Of a stretch of DNA of 64,000 bases, positions 26,022 to 35,873 are shown one piece after another. Source of the DNA: Lachnospiraceae bacterium (lineage in GTDB: Bacteria > Bacillota > Clostridia > Lachnospirales > Lachnospiraceae); NCBI GenBank assembly GCA_009911035.1, contig QXWO01000009.1, forward strand, positions 62,001 through 126,000, in the 5' to 3' direction. Each line of letters opens with the position of its first letter. Positions within the stretch are counted from its first letter, which is position 1. The notes beneath the pieces are model-generated. The model did not search any database and had not been told where the DNA came from. It saw nothing but the letters and a program-made list of their open reading frames with translations. Both the position numbers and the translations under genes were made by a program.

Positions 26022-26798
26022 ATGCAGATACTGATAGAAGTGATCGTATGCTTTTTTGCAGGGATGGGCGCCGGGCTTGGGACAGGTTTTGCGGGAATGA
26101 GCGCGGCGGCAGTGATTTCCCCCATGCTGATTACATTCCTTGGCATGCCTGCTTACCAGGCGGTAGGGATCGCACTTGCGTCGGACGTGCTTGCCAGCGC
26201 GGTTTCCGCCTATACTTACGGGAAAAACAAAAATCTGGATATCAGAAACGGTCTGGTAATGATGGCGTCAGTGCTGGTATTTACCATGGCCGGCAGTTAT
26301 ATATCCAGCCTTGTGCCCAACACCACTATGGGAAGCTTTTCCGTTTTCATGACATTGCTTCTGGGAATTAAATTTATTGTAAAACCTGTGATGACGACAA
26401 AGGAATCCATGGAATCAGTATCCCCGGGAAAAAGAATTATCCAGTCTATCCTGTGCGGATGCGGGATCGGCTTTATCTGCGGATTTATAGGAGCCGGGGG
26501 CGGCATGATGATGCTTCTTATTCTGACATCCGTGCTGGGATATGAACTGAAAACGGCAGTGGGTACCAGTGTGTTTATTATGGCATTTACAGCCTTTACC
26601 GGAGCCGTGTCCCACTTTGCCATCGGCGGTGCACCGGATGGAAAGATATTGATATTGTGCGTATTTTTCACCCTTTTGTGGGCACAGATCGCAGCAAGGT
26701 TTGCAAATAAAGCATCGGCGGCCACATTAAACCGGGCCACGGGAGTTATTCTTGCGGTGCTGGGTGCGGCAATACTGGCTGTTAATTACCTGTTCTGA
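26022..26798 (+). CDS. TauE/SafE family (DUF81) anion exporter
   Basis: 258 residues with about eight membrane segments. The two internal DUF81 repeats are visible: GMGAGLGTGFAGMSAAAVISP near residue 14 and GFIGAGGGMMMLLILTSVLGY near 150, each with the Gly-rich turn. The family exports sulfite, sulfoacetate and related anions, and substrates vary widely. The neighbouring genes do not suggest one. ATG 26022 follows AAAGGAAGAAGGAAAAG. Confidence 0.87.
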   Translation: MQILIEVIVCFFAGMGAGLGTGFAGMSAAAVISPMLITFLGMPAYQAVGIALASDVLASAVSAYTYGKNKNLDIRNGLVMMASVLVFTMAGSYISSLVPNTTMGSFSVFMTLLLGIKFIVKPVMTTKESMESVSPGKRIIQSILCGCGIGFICGFIGAGGGMMMLLILTSVLGYELKTAVGTSVFIMAFTAFTGAVSHFAIGGAPDGKILILCVFFTLLWAQIAARFANKASAATLNRATGVILAVLGAAILAVNYLF

Positions 26799-26867
26799 AA
26801 TGTGTATGTGATCAGAGTGTGTTTGTGACATACATCTCAAGGAAAACAAATTTCAAACACGCACTAA

Positions 26868-26906
26868 GACAGGCAGTTCCACAGAAGTATCTGGAAACTG
26901 CCTGTC
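26868..26906. terminator. Hairpin between convergent exporter and flavodiiron genes
   Basis: GACAGGCAGTT-CCA and TGG-AACTGCCTGTC form a long stem between the two stop codons. Neither side has a clear T-run, so termination strength is uncertain. Confidence 0.55.
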
Positions 26907-26925
26907 CATAATAAAAAATCAGCGT

Positions 26926-28074
26926 TTATTTGAGAAGCTCATCAGCCAGAGCGTTCATTTCAGCAATATTTTCCTCTTTCATCACGCCCCGGATGGTGAC
27001 AGAAGACGGGAGAATGGAAATATCTTTCATCTGGGAGAGGATTTCCGTCATGGTCTTTTTGGCAGAGGGAGCCCAGGAGCCGTTTTCGACTAGGGCAACC
27101 GTACGCTTCTGGAAGCTCTTTCCTTTTAAATGGTGGAGAAAATCTTCCATGAAAGGCATTACGCCGCCATTATACGAGGAAGCGGCAAGTACGATTTTTC
27201 CGTAGCGGAAAGCATCCTCTAAGGCTTCCGCCATATCATCTCTTGCAAGGTCGGCAATGGCAACCTTAGGGCAGTTTTTCGCCAGCAGGATTTCTTCCAG
27301 CTTTTTCACCGCATCAGCAGTATTTCCGTGAAGGGAAGCATAGGCGATAAACACGCCTTCCGATTCAGGCTCATAACTGCTCCAAATCTGATATTTTTCC
27401 AGATAAAAGCTTAAATTTTCTTTTAATACCGGACCGTGAAGGGGACAGATGATCTGGATATCCAAATCTGCGGCTTTTTTCAGAACTGCCTGGACGGGCA
27501 TTCCGAATTTGCCTACAATATTAAAGTAATATCTTCTGGCTTCGCAGATCCAGCTTTCATCGGCGTCCAAAGCGCCGAACTTTCCAAAAGCGTCTGCACT
27601 GAACAGCACCTTGTCATAACTGTCATAAGTGAGCATGACTTCCGGCCAGTGCACCATGGGAGCCATGATGAAGCGGAGCTCATGCTTTCCAAGGGAAAGG
27701 GTATCCCCCTCCTTGATGGTGAGTGCATGATTTAGGTCTAAATCAAAATACTGGGCAAGCATCTGGAAGGTCTTGGCATTGCCGACAGGAACTGTCTGGG
27801 GGTATTTGTCAAGAAGGGCCTTCACACTGGAAGCATGATCCGGTTCCACATGGGAAACAATTAGATAATCAGGACTTTTTCCGTTTAAAGCCTTGTCCAG
27901 ATTTGCCATGTATTCTTCCTGCTTTCTTTTGTCTACAGTGTCCATAATGGCAATTTTTTCATCGCAGATCACATAAGAATTGTAAGCCATGCCGTTAGGA
28001 ACGATGTACTGACCTTCAAAAAGGTCGATATCCCTATCATTAACACCAACATAGAGAATATCATTTGTTATCAT
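26926..28074 (-). CDS. Flavodiiron protein (FprA family)
   Basis: 382 residues. The metallo-beta-lactamase domain (1-245) carries the diiron ligands His75, Glu77, Asp79 and His80 in HVEPDHASS, with later His in MVHWPEV and PLHGPVL. The flavodoxin domain (about 250-382) has the FMN loop IAYASLHGNTADAV. Such soluble enzymes reduce O2 to water or NO to N2O and protect strict anaerobes. The minus-strand ATG at 28074 follows AGGAGGTACTCATA. No rubredoxin gene is adjacent, so its electron donor is encoded elsewhere. Confidence 0.94.
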   Translation of the reverse strand: MITNDILYVGVNDRDIDLFEGQYIVPNGMAYNSYVICDEKIAIMDTVDKRKQEEYMANLDKALNGKSPDYLIVSHVEPDHASSVKALLDKYPQTVPVGNAKTFQMLAQYFDLDLNHALTIKEGDTLSLGKHELRFIMAPMVHWPEVMLTYDSYDKVLFSADAFGKFGALDADESWICEARRYYFNIVGKFGMPVQAVLKKAADLDIQIICPLHGPVLKENLSFYLEKYQIWSSYEPESEGVFIAYASLHGNTADAVKKLEEILLAKNCPKVAIADLARDDMAEALEDAFRYGKIVLAASSYNGGVMPFMEDFLHHLKGKSFQKRTVALVENGSWAPSAKKTMTEILSQMKDISILPSSVTIRGVMKEENIAEMNALADELLK

Positions 28075-28252
28075 TATGAGTACCTCCTGAATTAGTATTG
28101 TATTATCTTAAATAGCTGGATATCATTATACACAAAAAACATCTGTATGTCACCGGAAATCTTTCAAAACTGTTAGATTTCAGACACAGGAGAGAAAGGA
28201 TTATCTGTTATAGTTGGTTAAAAGATAAAAGTTTCATACAGGAGGCGGTTTA

Positions 28253-28933
28253 ATGATTATATTAGAAACAAATAATTTAAAAAAATATTACGGTGAAGGG
28301 GAAAGTCTTGTGAAGGCGCTGGACGGTGTAGACCTTCAGGTAGAGCAGGGGGAGTTTGTCTCTATCGTGGGAACCAGCGGGAGCGGCAAGTCCACACTTT
28401 TGCATATGTTGGGCGGACTGGATCATCCCACCGGGGGAAGCGTTCTGGTGGACGGCAGGGACATTTCTTCTTTAAAAGAAGACGAACTGGCGATTTTCAG
28501 GCGCAGGAAAATTGGTTTTGTTTTTCAGAGCTACAATCTGGTGCCGGTGCTGAATGTTTATGAAAATATTGTTTTTCCGATTCAACTGGATGGAAACCCG
28601 ATCGACAAAGGGTATGTGGATAAGATTGTTAAAACGCTGGGACTGGAAGGAAAGATAAACAGCCTGCCGTCCCAGCTTTCGGGCGGCCAGCAGCAGAGGG
28701 TGGCCATTGCAAGGGCGCTGGCGGCGAAGCCTGCCATTATACTGGCCGATGAGCCAACCGGAAATCTGGATTCAGCTACCAGTCAGGATGTTCTGGGGCT
28801 TTTGAAGGTGACGGCCCGGAAGTTTGAGCAGACTATTGTGATGATCACCCATAATGAGGAGATTGCCCAGATGGCGGACCGGATGATACGGATCGAGGAT
28901 GGGAAGATTGTGGCAGGAGGCGGAAAAGCATGA
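28253..28933 (+). CDS. ABC transporter ATPase, MacB/LolD type
   Basis: 226 residues with Walker [10 protein letters not shown] (about 37-45), Q-loop [18 protein letters not shown], signature [15 protein letters not shown] and Walker [12 protein letters not shown]. This is the class that works with FtsX-like permeases to move lipids, peptides or antimicrobials out of or off the membrane. The stop overlaps the permease start (ATGA, 28930-28933), so they form one unit. AGGAGGCGG precedes the ATG. Confidence 0.95.
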   Translation: MIILETNNLKKYYGEGESLVKALDGVDLQVEQGEFVSIVGTSGSGKSTLLHMLGGLDHPTGGSVLVDGRDISSLKEDELAIFRRRKIGFVFQSYNLVPVLNVYENIVFPIQLDGNPIDKGYVDKIVKTLGLEGKINSLPSQLSGGQQQRVAIARALAAKPAIILADEPTGNLDSATSQDVLGLLKVTARKFEQTIVMITHNEEIAQMADRMIRIEDGKIVAGGGKA

Positions 28934-31497
28934 AAAAAGTATCAAACAGGAGGGTCATCCGCACACTGTCTTACCGCACCATGGGGGAAAAGAAATGGAA
29001 GAATATGATTGCAGTCTTGGCCATTGCCCTGACCAGTCTTCTTTTTACCGCACTTTTTACAGTGGGAAGTTCCATGGTGGAGTCCATACAGGAGGGAATC
29101 TTCCGCCAGATAGGGACATGTGCCCACGGAGGTTATAAATACCTTACCCGGGAAGAATATGAGAGAATAAAGGCCGCAGGCGGTTATAAGGATATCTCTT
29201 TTGACATCATAGCGGGATTTGGGGCAAACCCGGAACTAAATAAAATCCAGACGGAGATTCGTTATGCGGAAGATGCGATGGCAAAGTGGAGTTATTCTTA
29301 CCCACAGCAGGGCAGGATGCCAAATGAAATTAATGAAATTGCGGCTAGCAGTAAGGTTTTGGAGGCACTGGGGGTGCCTCTTGAAATTGGTGCGAAGGTG
29401 CCTCTTAGCATTTCGACCCATGACAGGGAAGGAAAAGAAAAGATACTGAATGAGGAGTTTGTATTAAGCGGCTTCTGGTATTCAAACGATGCGTCCCATG
29501 CCCAGGAGGTATGGATCGCAGAGGAATATCTGGATACCCATATTGACCTTTTGGAACAGAATTATAATGAGCGTGAGAGGGAAAAAGGGCTCTACTCTGC
29601 GGAAGGGTCCATTCAGGCGTCCATATGGTTTGACTCATCCTATGATATAGAGTCCCAAATGGAAGAACTGACGGCCCGGGCAGGATTTTCGGAAGATGAG
29701 GTAAGAGTCAGTGTAAACTGGGGATATACTACCTCCTCCGTGGATGCCATGACGCTGGCTTTGGGCATAGGGATTCTGACAGTTATCATTTTATCCGGCT
29801 ACCTGATTATCTATAATATTTTTTACATTAATGTCAGCACGGATATCCGTTACTACGGGCTGCTGAAAACCATAGGTACTACGGGAAAACAGCTTCGCAG
29901 AATGGTCCGCATACAGGCGTTTATGCTCTCGGTAATGGGAATTCCGCTGGGACTATTATTCGGCTGGTTTGTGGGAAAAATGGTTCTTCCCTATATACAT
30001 CAGGCTCTTAACGGGGTAAAAGGAGATGTATCCTTAAATCCCTTGATTTTTGCAGGTTCCGCAGCCTTTTCCCTGCTGGTAGTCTGGCTAAGCTGTATCA
30101 GGCCCTGCCGCCTGGCATCGAAGGTATCGCCGATAGAGGCGGTGCGCTATGTGGAAAATAGGCAGTATAAAAAGAAGGAGAAGAAGTCCGGGAAGGTGAC
30201 AGCCTGGAGCCTTGCTGCCGCAAATATGGGAAGGAACAAACGGAAAGCGGCAGTGGTCATCGCTTCCTTATCCTTATGTTTGATTCTGCTGAACGGGACT
30301 TATTGTCTGGTAAAAGGTTTCAGTTTTGATAAATATGTGAAGGACTACCTCTTGGAGGATTTGCAGGTCAGTCATTTCAGCAGTGTAAACCTGGCGGCAC
30401 AAAGTGATTATGAAGCGGTTCCCGAAGAACTTATGGAAGAAATCAGTAAGATGCCGGGGGTGGAGTCGGTAAAAACACTCCGCTATAAAGGCGGTACGCT
30501 GCGGATCTCAGAAGAGGCAATGGAGCGGTTCAGGGCATATTACGGTTCGGAGGATAAAAAAGACAACGTAATTTTCCAGTCCATTGTACAGGACATGGAG
30601 GAGAGCGGTATTGCCCATGGAAACAGCTATTGTCTGCAGGATGAGCTATTGCCTGTTATAGAAGTTATAGAAGGAGTCTATGACTCGGAAAAATTCAGAC
30701 AGGGAGGTTACGTTCTGCTGGACGGGGACAGGGATTCCGTACACTGGATCCATCCGGGAGATAAAATCACGCTGGGAAATTATGAAATTGACGGTGAACA
30801 GGACAGCATCCAGCCGTCCCGGGAGCTGGAAGTGATGGCTGTTGTGAAACTGCCTTATGCGGCAGGAACAAAGTCTCTCACCCTTGGGGGCGCAGCCTTT
30901 ATTTTAAGCCGGGAGGATTTTGAAGGACTATATGAATCAAGAGGGTATATACACGGCTGTATCAGTGTGGAGCCGGAAAAGGAAAAGGAGATAATAGCGG
31001 CTGTCAGTGAGATGCTCTCGGAAAACTATCCCGACCTTGTATTGATTACGAAGGATTCCCTGCGGAAAGAGTTTGCTACGGAGACTAGGATGTTTTCTGT
31101 AATTGGAGGACTGCTAAGCTTTATTTTAGGGCTGATTGGGGTACTGAATCTGGTGAATGCCATGATAACCAGTATTCTTTCAAGAAAGCAGGAGTTTGCC
31201 ATGATGCAGGCGGTGGGCATGACAGGGAAACAGCTTGAGCAGATGCTGGCTATGGAGGGAATCTGGTATGGATTGTGGACCCTTCTGATCTCAGCCACCC
31301 TTGGCAATGTAGTCAGCTACGGGATGATTTATCTGATGGGGAAAAATATGAACTACTTTATGTGGAGCTTCCATATACTGCCCCTGGCGGTCAGCGTGCC
31401 GGTGATTGCGGTCTTATCTTTGGCGCTTCCGGTTATCTGTTACCATACACTGTGTAAAAAGAGTATTATTGAAAGACTGCGGATGGCGGAAGTGTAA
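28930..31497 (+). CDS. FtsX-like ABC transporter permease
   Basis: 855 residues. A first membrane segment lies near residue 32-55, followed by a large extracellular domain (about 60-265), three membrane segments (270-410) and the conserved cytoplasmic turn (YYGLLKTIGTTGKQLRRM). A second extracellular domain (470-700) and three more segments follow, with MMQAVGMTGKQLEQML as the second turn. This duplicated layout is typical of permeases linked to bacteriocin-type antimicrobial resistance or peptide export. No two-component system of the BceRS kind is adjacent, so the substrate is open. Confidence 0.92.
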   Translation: MKKVSNRRVIRTLSYRTMGEKKWKNMIAVLAIALTSLLFTALFTVGSSMVESIQEGIFRQIGTCAHGGYKYLTREEYERIKAAGGYKDISFDIIAGFGANPELNKIQTEIRYAEDAMAKWSYSYPQQGRMPNEINEIAASSKVLEALGVPLEIGAKVPLSISTHDREGKEKILNEEFVLSGFWYSNDASHAQEVWIAEEYLDTHIDLLEQNYNEREREKGLYSAEGSIQASIWFDSSYDIESQMEELTARAGFSEDEVRVSVNWGYTTSSVDAMTLALGIGILTVIILSGYLIIYNIFYINVSTDIRYYGLLKTIGTTGKQLRRMVRIQAFMLSVMGIPLGLLFGWFVGKMVLPYIHQALNGVKGDVSLNPLIFAGSAAFSLLVVWLSCIRPCRLASKVSPIEAVRYVENRQYKKKEKKSGKVTAWSLAAANMGRNKRKAAVVIASLSLCLILLNGTYCLVKGFSFDKYVKDYLLEDLQVSHFSSVNLAAQSDYEAVPEELMEEISKMPGVESVKTLRYKGGTLRISEEAMERFRAYYGSEDKKDNVIFQSIVQDMEESGIAHGNSYCLQDELLPVIEVIEGVYDSEKFRQGGYVLLDGDRDSVHWIHPGDKITLGNYEIDGEQDSIQPSRELEVMAVVKLPYAAGTKSLTLGGAAFILSREDFEGLYESRGYIHGCISVEPEKEKEIIAAVSEMLSENYPDLVLITKDSLRKEFATETRMFSVIGGLLSFILGLIGVLNLVNAMITSILSRKQEFAMMQAVGMTGKQLEQMLAMEGIWYGLWTLLISATLGNVVSYGMIYLMGKNMNYFMWSFHILPLAVSVPVIAVLSLALPVICYHTLCKKSIIERLRMAEV

Positions 31498-31529
31498 GCG
31501 GAAGGACTGCGGAAAAACGACAATGCCAG

Positions 31530-31564
31530 AAAGCCGGAAACCTAAAAACAGGTTTCCGGCTTTT
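31530..31564. terminator. Bidirectional terminator after the ABC operon
   Basis: AAGCCGGAAACCT and AGGTTTCCGGCTT form a 13-bp perfect stem with a 6-base A-rich loop, followed by T on the plus strand. It also serves the minus-strand small gene. Confidence 0.92.
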
Positions 31565-31580
31565 ATAATAAGCGGCCAGT

Positions 31581-31862
31581 TCATCCGTCATTTTTTTCAG
31601 TGCGGTGGGTAAAGTTTGGATTGGTCAGATCCAGCCCTGTTCCCTGTTTTATGGGGGAGGAGGCCTGCGGCGGCATTAGGCAGGAAGGAAAGTTACAGCC
31701 GCACTCAAACTGTTTTCCAAATTCCAGATTTGCCTGTATCAGATTATACTGGAGCAGGACTTTGAGCGTCTGGGAGAGACATTCCGGGGTGTTGCAGTTT
31801 ACTTCACATATATCTTTGAGAGAGTGGGACAGATTAAGAATATCTAATGAGGTTACAGCCAT
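31581..31862 (-). CDS. Small cysteine-containing protein of unknown function
   Basis: 93 residues from ATG 31862, with GGTGA a few bases upstream. The composition is natural for a protein: an N-terminal helix (SLDILNLSHSLKDI), then Cys in CEVNCNTPEC and later CGCNFPSCL, six cysteines in all, which could bind metal or form disulfides. The last 25 residues are polar and Pro/Thr-rich. The opposite strand is also open over most of this stretch, but its product looks random. I do not recognise a family. It ends at a shared terminator. Confidence 0.5.
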   Translation of the reverse strand: MAVTSLDILNLSHSLKDICEVNCNTPECLSQTLKVLLQYNLIQANLEFGKQFECGCNFPSCLMPPQASSPIKQGTGLDLTNPNFTHRTEKNDG

Positions 31863-31957
31863 TTTATCACCAATTTTATACCGGACGCCGGCCCGCGAAG
31901 TGTGACAGTGTCAGATAATACAAATCGCAGCAGGAGTTGATATTTTAATGACAAAGT

Positions 31958-31984
31958 AAACGGTTTTACCAGCCGTTTTTTTGT
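31958..31984 (+). terminator. Terminator-like hairpin without an obvious gene upstream
   Basis: AAACGG, a 9-base loop and CCGTTTTTTT. Nothing coding ends just before it on the plus strand, so it may close a short transcript from 31863-31957, or be incidental. Confidence 0.5.
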
Positions 31985-32076
31985 CTTTTTTGTATGATAT
32001 GTACCTAATAGTTTTGGTGTGCCTGACAGAGCGGAGGCAGTTTGAAAAATTGATTGATTCTATGGAGGCCATATAG

Positions 32077-32104
32077 TTGCATCGAGCCAAAATATCGGTA
32101 TAAT
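32077..32104 (+). promoter_or_regulatory. Promoter before the 63-residue gene
   Basis: TTGCAT (32077-32082) and TATAAT (32099-32104), spacing 16. The expected start is about 40 bases before the small gene at 32155. Confidence 0.6.
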
Positions 32105-32154
32105 AGAGGTATGTCACTGGCAGATGTGGACGAGTATTGGAAATGGAGTGAAAT

Positions 32155-32346
32155 ATGGCGCAAGTGTTAAAAAGTTCCCGCGAACTGAAAAAGATGGAAA
32201 AGAAAAAGGATAAGATGGAGAAAAAGAAAAGGAAACGCATCAACCGCAGAACAGAGAGGACAGTGTCTTTTCTGGCTGTGCTGGTATGTATAGCGGCATC
32301 GGTGCTGGAAGTACAGGAGAGACGGAAAGGGACACGGCAATCATAG
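32155..32346 (+). CDS. Small basic protein with one membrane segment
   Basis: 63 residues. A Lys-rich helix (residues 10-35, repeating KKK units) is followed by a 16-18 residue hydrophobic segment (VSFLAVLVCIAASVL) and a polar tail. GGAG sits 6 bases before the ATG and a good promoter lies upstream, which supports translation. Function unknown; it resembles small membrane-bound peptides but matches no family I recognise. It ends 72 bases before mtnA. Confidence 0.5.
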   Translation: MAQVLKSSRELKKMEKKKDKMEKKKRKRINRRTERTVSFLAVLVCIAASVLEVQERRKGTRQS

Positions 32347-32418
32347 TTTAAGAAAGATCCGGTGGCTGCCGGTATCTGATCACTGACGCAGGGAGATAAT
32401 GGGAAGGAGATGTCATAC

Positions 32419-33507
32419 ATGAATAAAAGTATATTAGAGTACGAAACAGTGGATGTTGATGAAAACGGCGACAATGTCGTGATCATTGACCAGACGAAGC
32501 TGCCCGGAAAGACGGAGATCATTAAGCTTGGCACGGGGCAGGAGATTTGGGATGCCATATATCTGCTTAAGGTCAGGGGAGCACCGGCGATTGGTGTATC
32601 GGCAGCTTTCGGTATTTACGTGCTGGCAAAGCAGATTTTCAGGGACGGTGCCGGGGAGTTTGAAGATTTTTATGGGAAATTCCGTCAGCAGAAGGATTTT
32701 CTAAATTCTGCAAGGCCCACGGCTGTGAACCTGTCCTGGGCCCTGAACCGGATGGACAGGGTATGTGTAAAGGCCCATGAGGAAGGAAAAAACGTGGCCG
32801 AAATCGTAGAGATACTTGGCCGGGAAGCGCAGGAAATCAAGGATGAGGATATCCGGGTGTGCCGGGCTATCGGTGAGAACGGCTTAAGTCTGGTCAAGCC
32901 AGGAGACGGCATACTGACTCACTGCAATGCGGGGCAGCTTGCCACCTGTAAATACGGGACTGCTACGGCTCCAATTTATCTGGGGCAGGAGAGAGGGTAT
33001 CATTTCCGGGTGTTTGCGGATGAAACAAGACCTCTTTTGCAGGGGGCAAGGCTTACCGCTTATGAGCTGCACAGCGCCGGGGTGGATGTGACGCTGATCT
33101 GCGACAATATGTCTGCCATGGTCATGAAAAAGGGCTGGGTGAATGCAGTCTTTGTGGGATGTGACCGGGTGGCGGCCAACGGGGATACGGCAAATAAAAT
33201 TGGCACTTCCGTGGTAGCGGCGGTGGCGAAGCGGTACGGGGTTCCTTTCTACGTGTGTGCGCCTTTTTCCACTATTGATTTTGAGACGCCTACAGGAGAG
33301 GATATCCATATCGAGCAAAGACCTGCGGAGGAAGTGACCCGGATGTGGTATAAAGATCCGATGGCGCCGGAAGGAGTGAAGGTCTTTAATCCGGCCTTTG
33401 ATGTGACAGACCATGAACTGATTACGGCCATTGTGACGGAGCATGGGATCGCAAGGGCGCCTTTTGATAAATCGCTGGCAGAACTTGGCAGGAAATGCCG
33501 GAAGTGA
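32419..33507 (+). CDS. mtnA: S-methyl-5-thioribose-1-phosphate isomerase
   Basis: 362 residues. GGAG at 32406-32409 favours ATG 32419 over ATG 32410. It is an aIF2B-alpha fold isomerase: [13 protein letters not shown] near residue 50, catalytic Cys in [12 protein letters not shown] near 168, and catalytic Asp in [18 protein letters not shown] near 248. It converts methylthioribose-1-phosphate to methylthioribulose-1-phosphate in methionine salvage; members may act on 5-deoxyribose-1-phosphate. No other salvage genes adjoin it. The next gene starts 30 bases on and concerns sugar sensing. Confidence 0.93.
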   Translation: MNKSILEYETVDVDENGDNVVIIDQTKLPGKTEIIKLGTGQEIWDAIYLLKVRGAPAIGVSAAFGIYVLAKQIFRDGAGEFEDFYGKFRQQKDFLNSARPTAVNLSWALNRMDRVCVKAHEEGKNVAEIVEILGREAQEIKDEDIRVCRAIGENGLSLVKPGDGILTHCNAGQLATCKYGTATAPIYLGQERGYHFRVFADETRPLLQGARLTAYELHSAGVDVTLICDNMSAMVMKKGWVNAVFVGCDRVAANGDTANKIGTSVVAAVAKRYGVPFYVCAPFSTIDFETPTGEDIHIEQRPAEEVTRMWYKDPMAPEGVKVFNPAFDVTDHELITAIVTEHGIARAPFDKSLAELGRKCRK

Positions 33508-33536
33508 CAATCTGTGAAAGGGCTGATGAGAGACGT

Positions 33537-34511
33537 ATGGATAAAAAAGTGGTGAGTGCCGGCAGGGCGGCTTTTATACTGGTCAATGTCATTGCCATCT
33601 GTGCGGGGATTTTTTTCTTTTTTGGCCCGGATGATTTTTCCCTTAACCAGAAAGAGAATTCCTACCTGATTGGCGCAAGCTATATGACCATGAATAATGA
33701 ATTTTATAAGATCATTGGTGAAGAGATTGCACACAGAGTGGAGGCGGAAGGGGACAGGCTGATCCTGCGTGACCCTGCATTGAACGCCGGGCGGCAGGCC
33801 ATGCAGGTTCAGGAAATGCTGGATATGGGCATTGACGTACTGATTATTACGCCTGTAGACGGAGCCGGGCTGTCGGATGTCTTAAGGAAGGCCAGGGAGC
33901 AGGGAACGCTTATTGTGGTGCTGGATACCAATGTTCAGGACAGCGGGCTGGCGGACTGTACGATTACTTCCGACAATTACCAGGCAGGAGTTCTGGTGGG
34001 AGAATATTTTCTCACCCGGCAGGACAGCGCAAAAGTTATCGTCATGACCCATGACGCGACGGTTTCCGGCAGGGAACGGGTGAAGGGATTTATGGATACA
34101 GTCACGAAAAATCCTAATGTGGAGATTGTAAAGGAAATTGAGTGCGAGGGACAATTGGAGACTGCCATGCCGAAACTGCGGCAGTGCATAGAATCCGGCA
34201 CTGCATTTGACAGTGTGTTCTGCCTAAATGACCTGGCAGGCGTGGGCGCAGCGGCGGCGCTGGACGAGAAGCAGATGCTGGGAAAAGTGAAATTGTACGG
34301 CGTGGACGCTTCGCCTGATGCCAAGGCACTGATGGCGGAGGGGATGATGGAGGCGTCGGCAGCGCAGTTCCCTACGGAAATCGGGAAAGAAGCAGCGGAG
34401 ATCATCTATCGTCTCCTGAACGGGGAGAACGTCCAGAAAAATATTTTGGTGCCGGTGGAACTTGTCACCCAGGAGAATGTGAGACAGTTCGGAATTGACA
34501 GATGGCAGTAG
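33537..34511 (+). CDS. Membrane-anchored ribose-type sugar-binding sensor protein
   Basis: 324 residues from ATG 33537 (MDKKVVSAGRAAF); the frame opens inside mtnA, but no ribosome site supports an earlier start. A single uncleaved-looking membrane segment covers residues 8-30 and there is no lipobox. The rest is a type I periplasmic-binding fold as in ribose/galactose-binding proteins: IGASYMTMNNEFYKIIG, GIDVLIITPVDGAGL, VLDTNVQDSG and FDSVFCLNDLAGVGAA. It sits directly ahead of a histidine kinase, with no transporter nearby, so it probably presents a bound sugar to that kinase, as XylFII does for LytS in clostridia. Ligand unknown. Confidence 0.8.
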   Translation: MDKKVVSAGRAAFILVNVIAICAGIFFFFGPDDFSLNQKENSYLIGASYMTMNNEFYKIIGEEIAHRVEAEGDRLILRDPALNAGRQAMQVQEMLDMGIDVLIITPVDGAGLSDVLRKAREQGTLIVVLDTNVQDSGLADCTITSDNYQAGVLVGEYFLTRQDSAKVIVMTHDATVSGRERVKGFMDTVTKNPNVEIVKEIECEGQLETAMPKLRQCIESGTAFDSVFCLNDLAGVGAAAALDEKQMLGKVKLYGVDASPDAKALMAEGMMEASAAQFPTEIGKEAAEIIYRLLNGENVQKNILVPVELVTQENVRQFGIDRWQ

Positions 34512-34525
34512 AAAGAAGGAAGGGC

Positions 34526-35830
34526 ATGGAGGAGAACAGGACACCCAATATCATATATACATGGATGCTGAATCTGAATTTTCTGATCATTCTCTATATT
34601 GCCGGAATTATGACGGCAGGGACGCTGGGATATGTACATGAAAATTCTGCCCTTGTATTTATGCATCAGGTCAGCAGTGCTGCCATGGCACCTTGGAAAA
34701 TTCCAACAGCGGCACTTTTACTGTACGGAAGTCTGGTTCTTTTTTTGTGTGTCCAGACGGAAAATAATTCTTTTTCGTATGTGAAAACATCCGTAGAAAT
34801 AGGGGTCAGCCTGATTCTTGGCTATCTGCTTAATTTCAGTTACAGCGGTATGCTTCTGCTTATCCTGGCTGATGTGATCAGAAGGACAGGCAGGATAAAA
34901 CGAAGGTATGCGGCGGTGGGGATGATCTGCGGCATGTATCTTTTGATGGACTATGACCTTCTTTCCGGTATATTTCATATTACGCCTTTGGAGACATACC
35001 TGCTCTACTACCGGGGAGATATCCGGGCAATTCTGCTTGGGGTGAAAAATGTGCTGTTTTCCCTTAATATCCTGTTTTTTATTATTTATACAGTGCAGCT
35101 TATGCGCACCCAGATGAATGAAAAAGAGCGGATTTTAAGCCTGAATGACAAACTGAATCAGGCAAATGAGGAGCTTCAGCTTGCGAACAGGCAGATGGAG
35201 GAATATGCCAGAGAATCTATTAAAAATGCAGAGGCCCAGGAGCGGAACAGGCTGGCAAGGGAAATCCATGATACTTTAGGACACAGCCTTACCGGAATCA
35301 TTACCGGGCTGGATGCCTGTATCACGCTGATCGATATTGCACCGGAGGCAGTCCGGGAACAGCTTAAAGTGATTGCCGATGTGGCAAGAAACGGGATGAC
35401 CGATGTGCGAAGGTCTGTGAAAGCCCTGCGCCCGGATGCGCTGGAGCGGATGGAATTAGAAAAAGCCTTGTTAGAGATGATGGAAGAGACGAGGAAGGCT
35501 TCCCATGTGGAAATCGAATACTGTTGTACCGCAGAGCTGGGACATTACAATAAGGATGAAGAGGAAATTATTTACAGAATCGTACAGGAAAGCATTACCA
35601 ATGCAATCAGACACGGCAGGGCAGGGAAGATCATGATTGCCATCAGTATGGAGTACAACGTTATGAATATATGGGTGAAGGATAACGGTGTGGGATGTGC
35701 CCATATCGAGAAGGGATTCGGCCTGCATCATATGGAGGAACGGCTGGCAATGCTCCATGGCAGTCTCAATTATTATGTGGACAATGGATTTATACTGGAA
35801 GCAAGTATCCCTATCAGATGGGGCGAGTGA
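34526..35830 (+). CDS. Membrane histidine kinase, NarX/DesK type
   Basis: 434 residues from ATG 34526 (GAAGGAAGG upstream). About six membrane segments occupy residues 10-200 with no large external domain of its own, in keeping with an external binding-protein partner. A coiled coil (205-245) leads to the HisKA_3 motif EIHDTLGHSLTGIITGLDA (His near 257), and the C-terminal ATPase shows IVQESITNAIRHGRAG and GVGCAHIEKGFGLHHMEERL. It should pair with the LuxR-type regulator 43 bases downstream. It starts 14 bases after the binding-protein gene, so they are co-expressed. Confidence 0.92.
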   Translation: MEENRTPNIIYTWMLNLNFLIILYIAGIMTAGTLGYVHENSALVFMHQVSSAAMAPWKIPTAALLLYGSLVLFLCVQTENNSFSYVKTSVEIGVSLILGYLLNFSYSGMLLLILADVIRRTGRIKRRYAAVGMICGMYLLMDYDLLSGIFHITPLETYLLYYRGDIRAILLGVKNVLFSLNILFFIIYTVQLMRTQMNEKERILSLNDKLNQANEELQLANRQMEEYARESIKNAEAQERNRLAREIHDTLGHSLTGIITGLDACITLIDIAPEAVREQLKVIADVARNGMTDVRRSVKALRPDALERMELEKALLEMMEETRKASHVEIEYCCTAELGHYNKDEEEIIYRIVQESITNAIRHGRAGKIMIAISMEYNVMNIWVKDNGVGCAHIEKGFGLHHMEERLAMLHGSLNYYVDNGFILEASIPIRWGE

Positions 35831-35873
35831 GACAGAAAATGTCATGAAGTCATTATGGAAATGGAGGGGGAAC

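Noticed and set aside
31600-31905. A 101-residue plus-strand frame opposite the small cysteine protein
   Set aside because: No ribosome site, and composition rich in Arg, Trp and Ser as is usual for an antisense frame.
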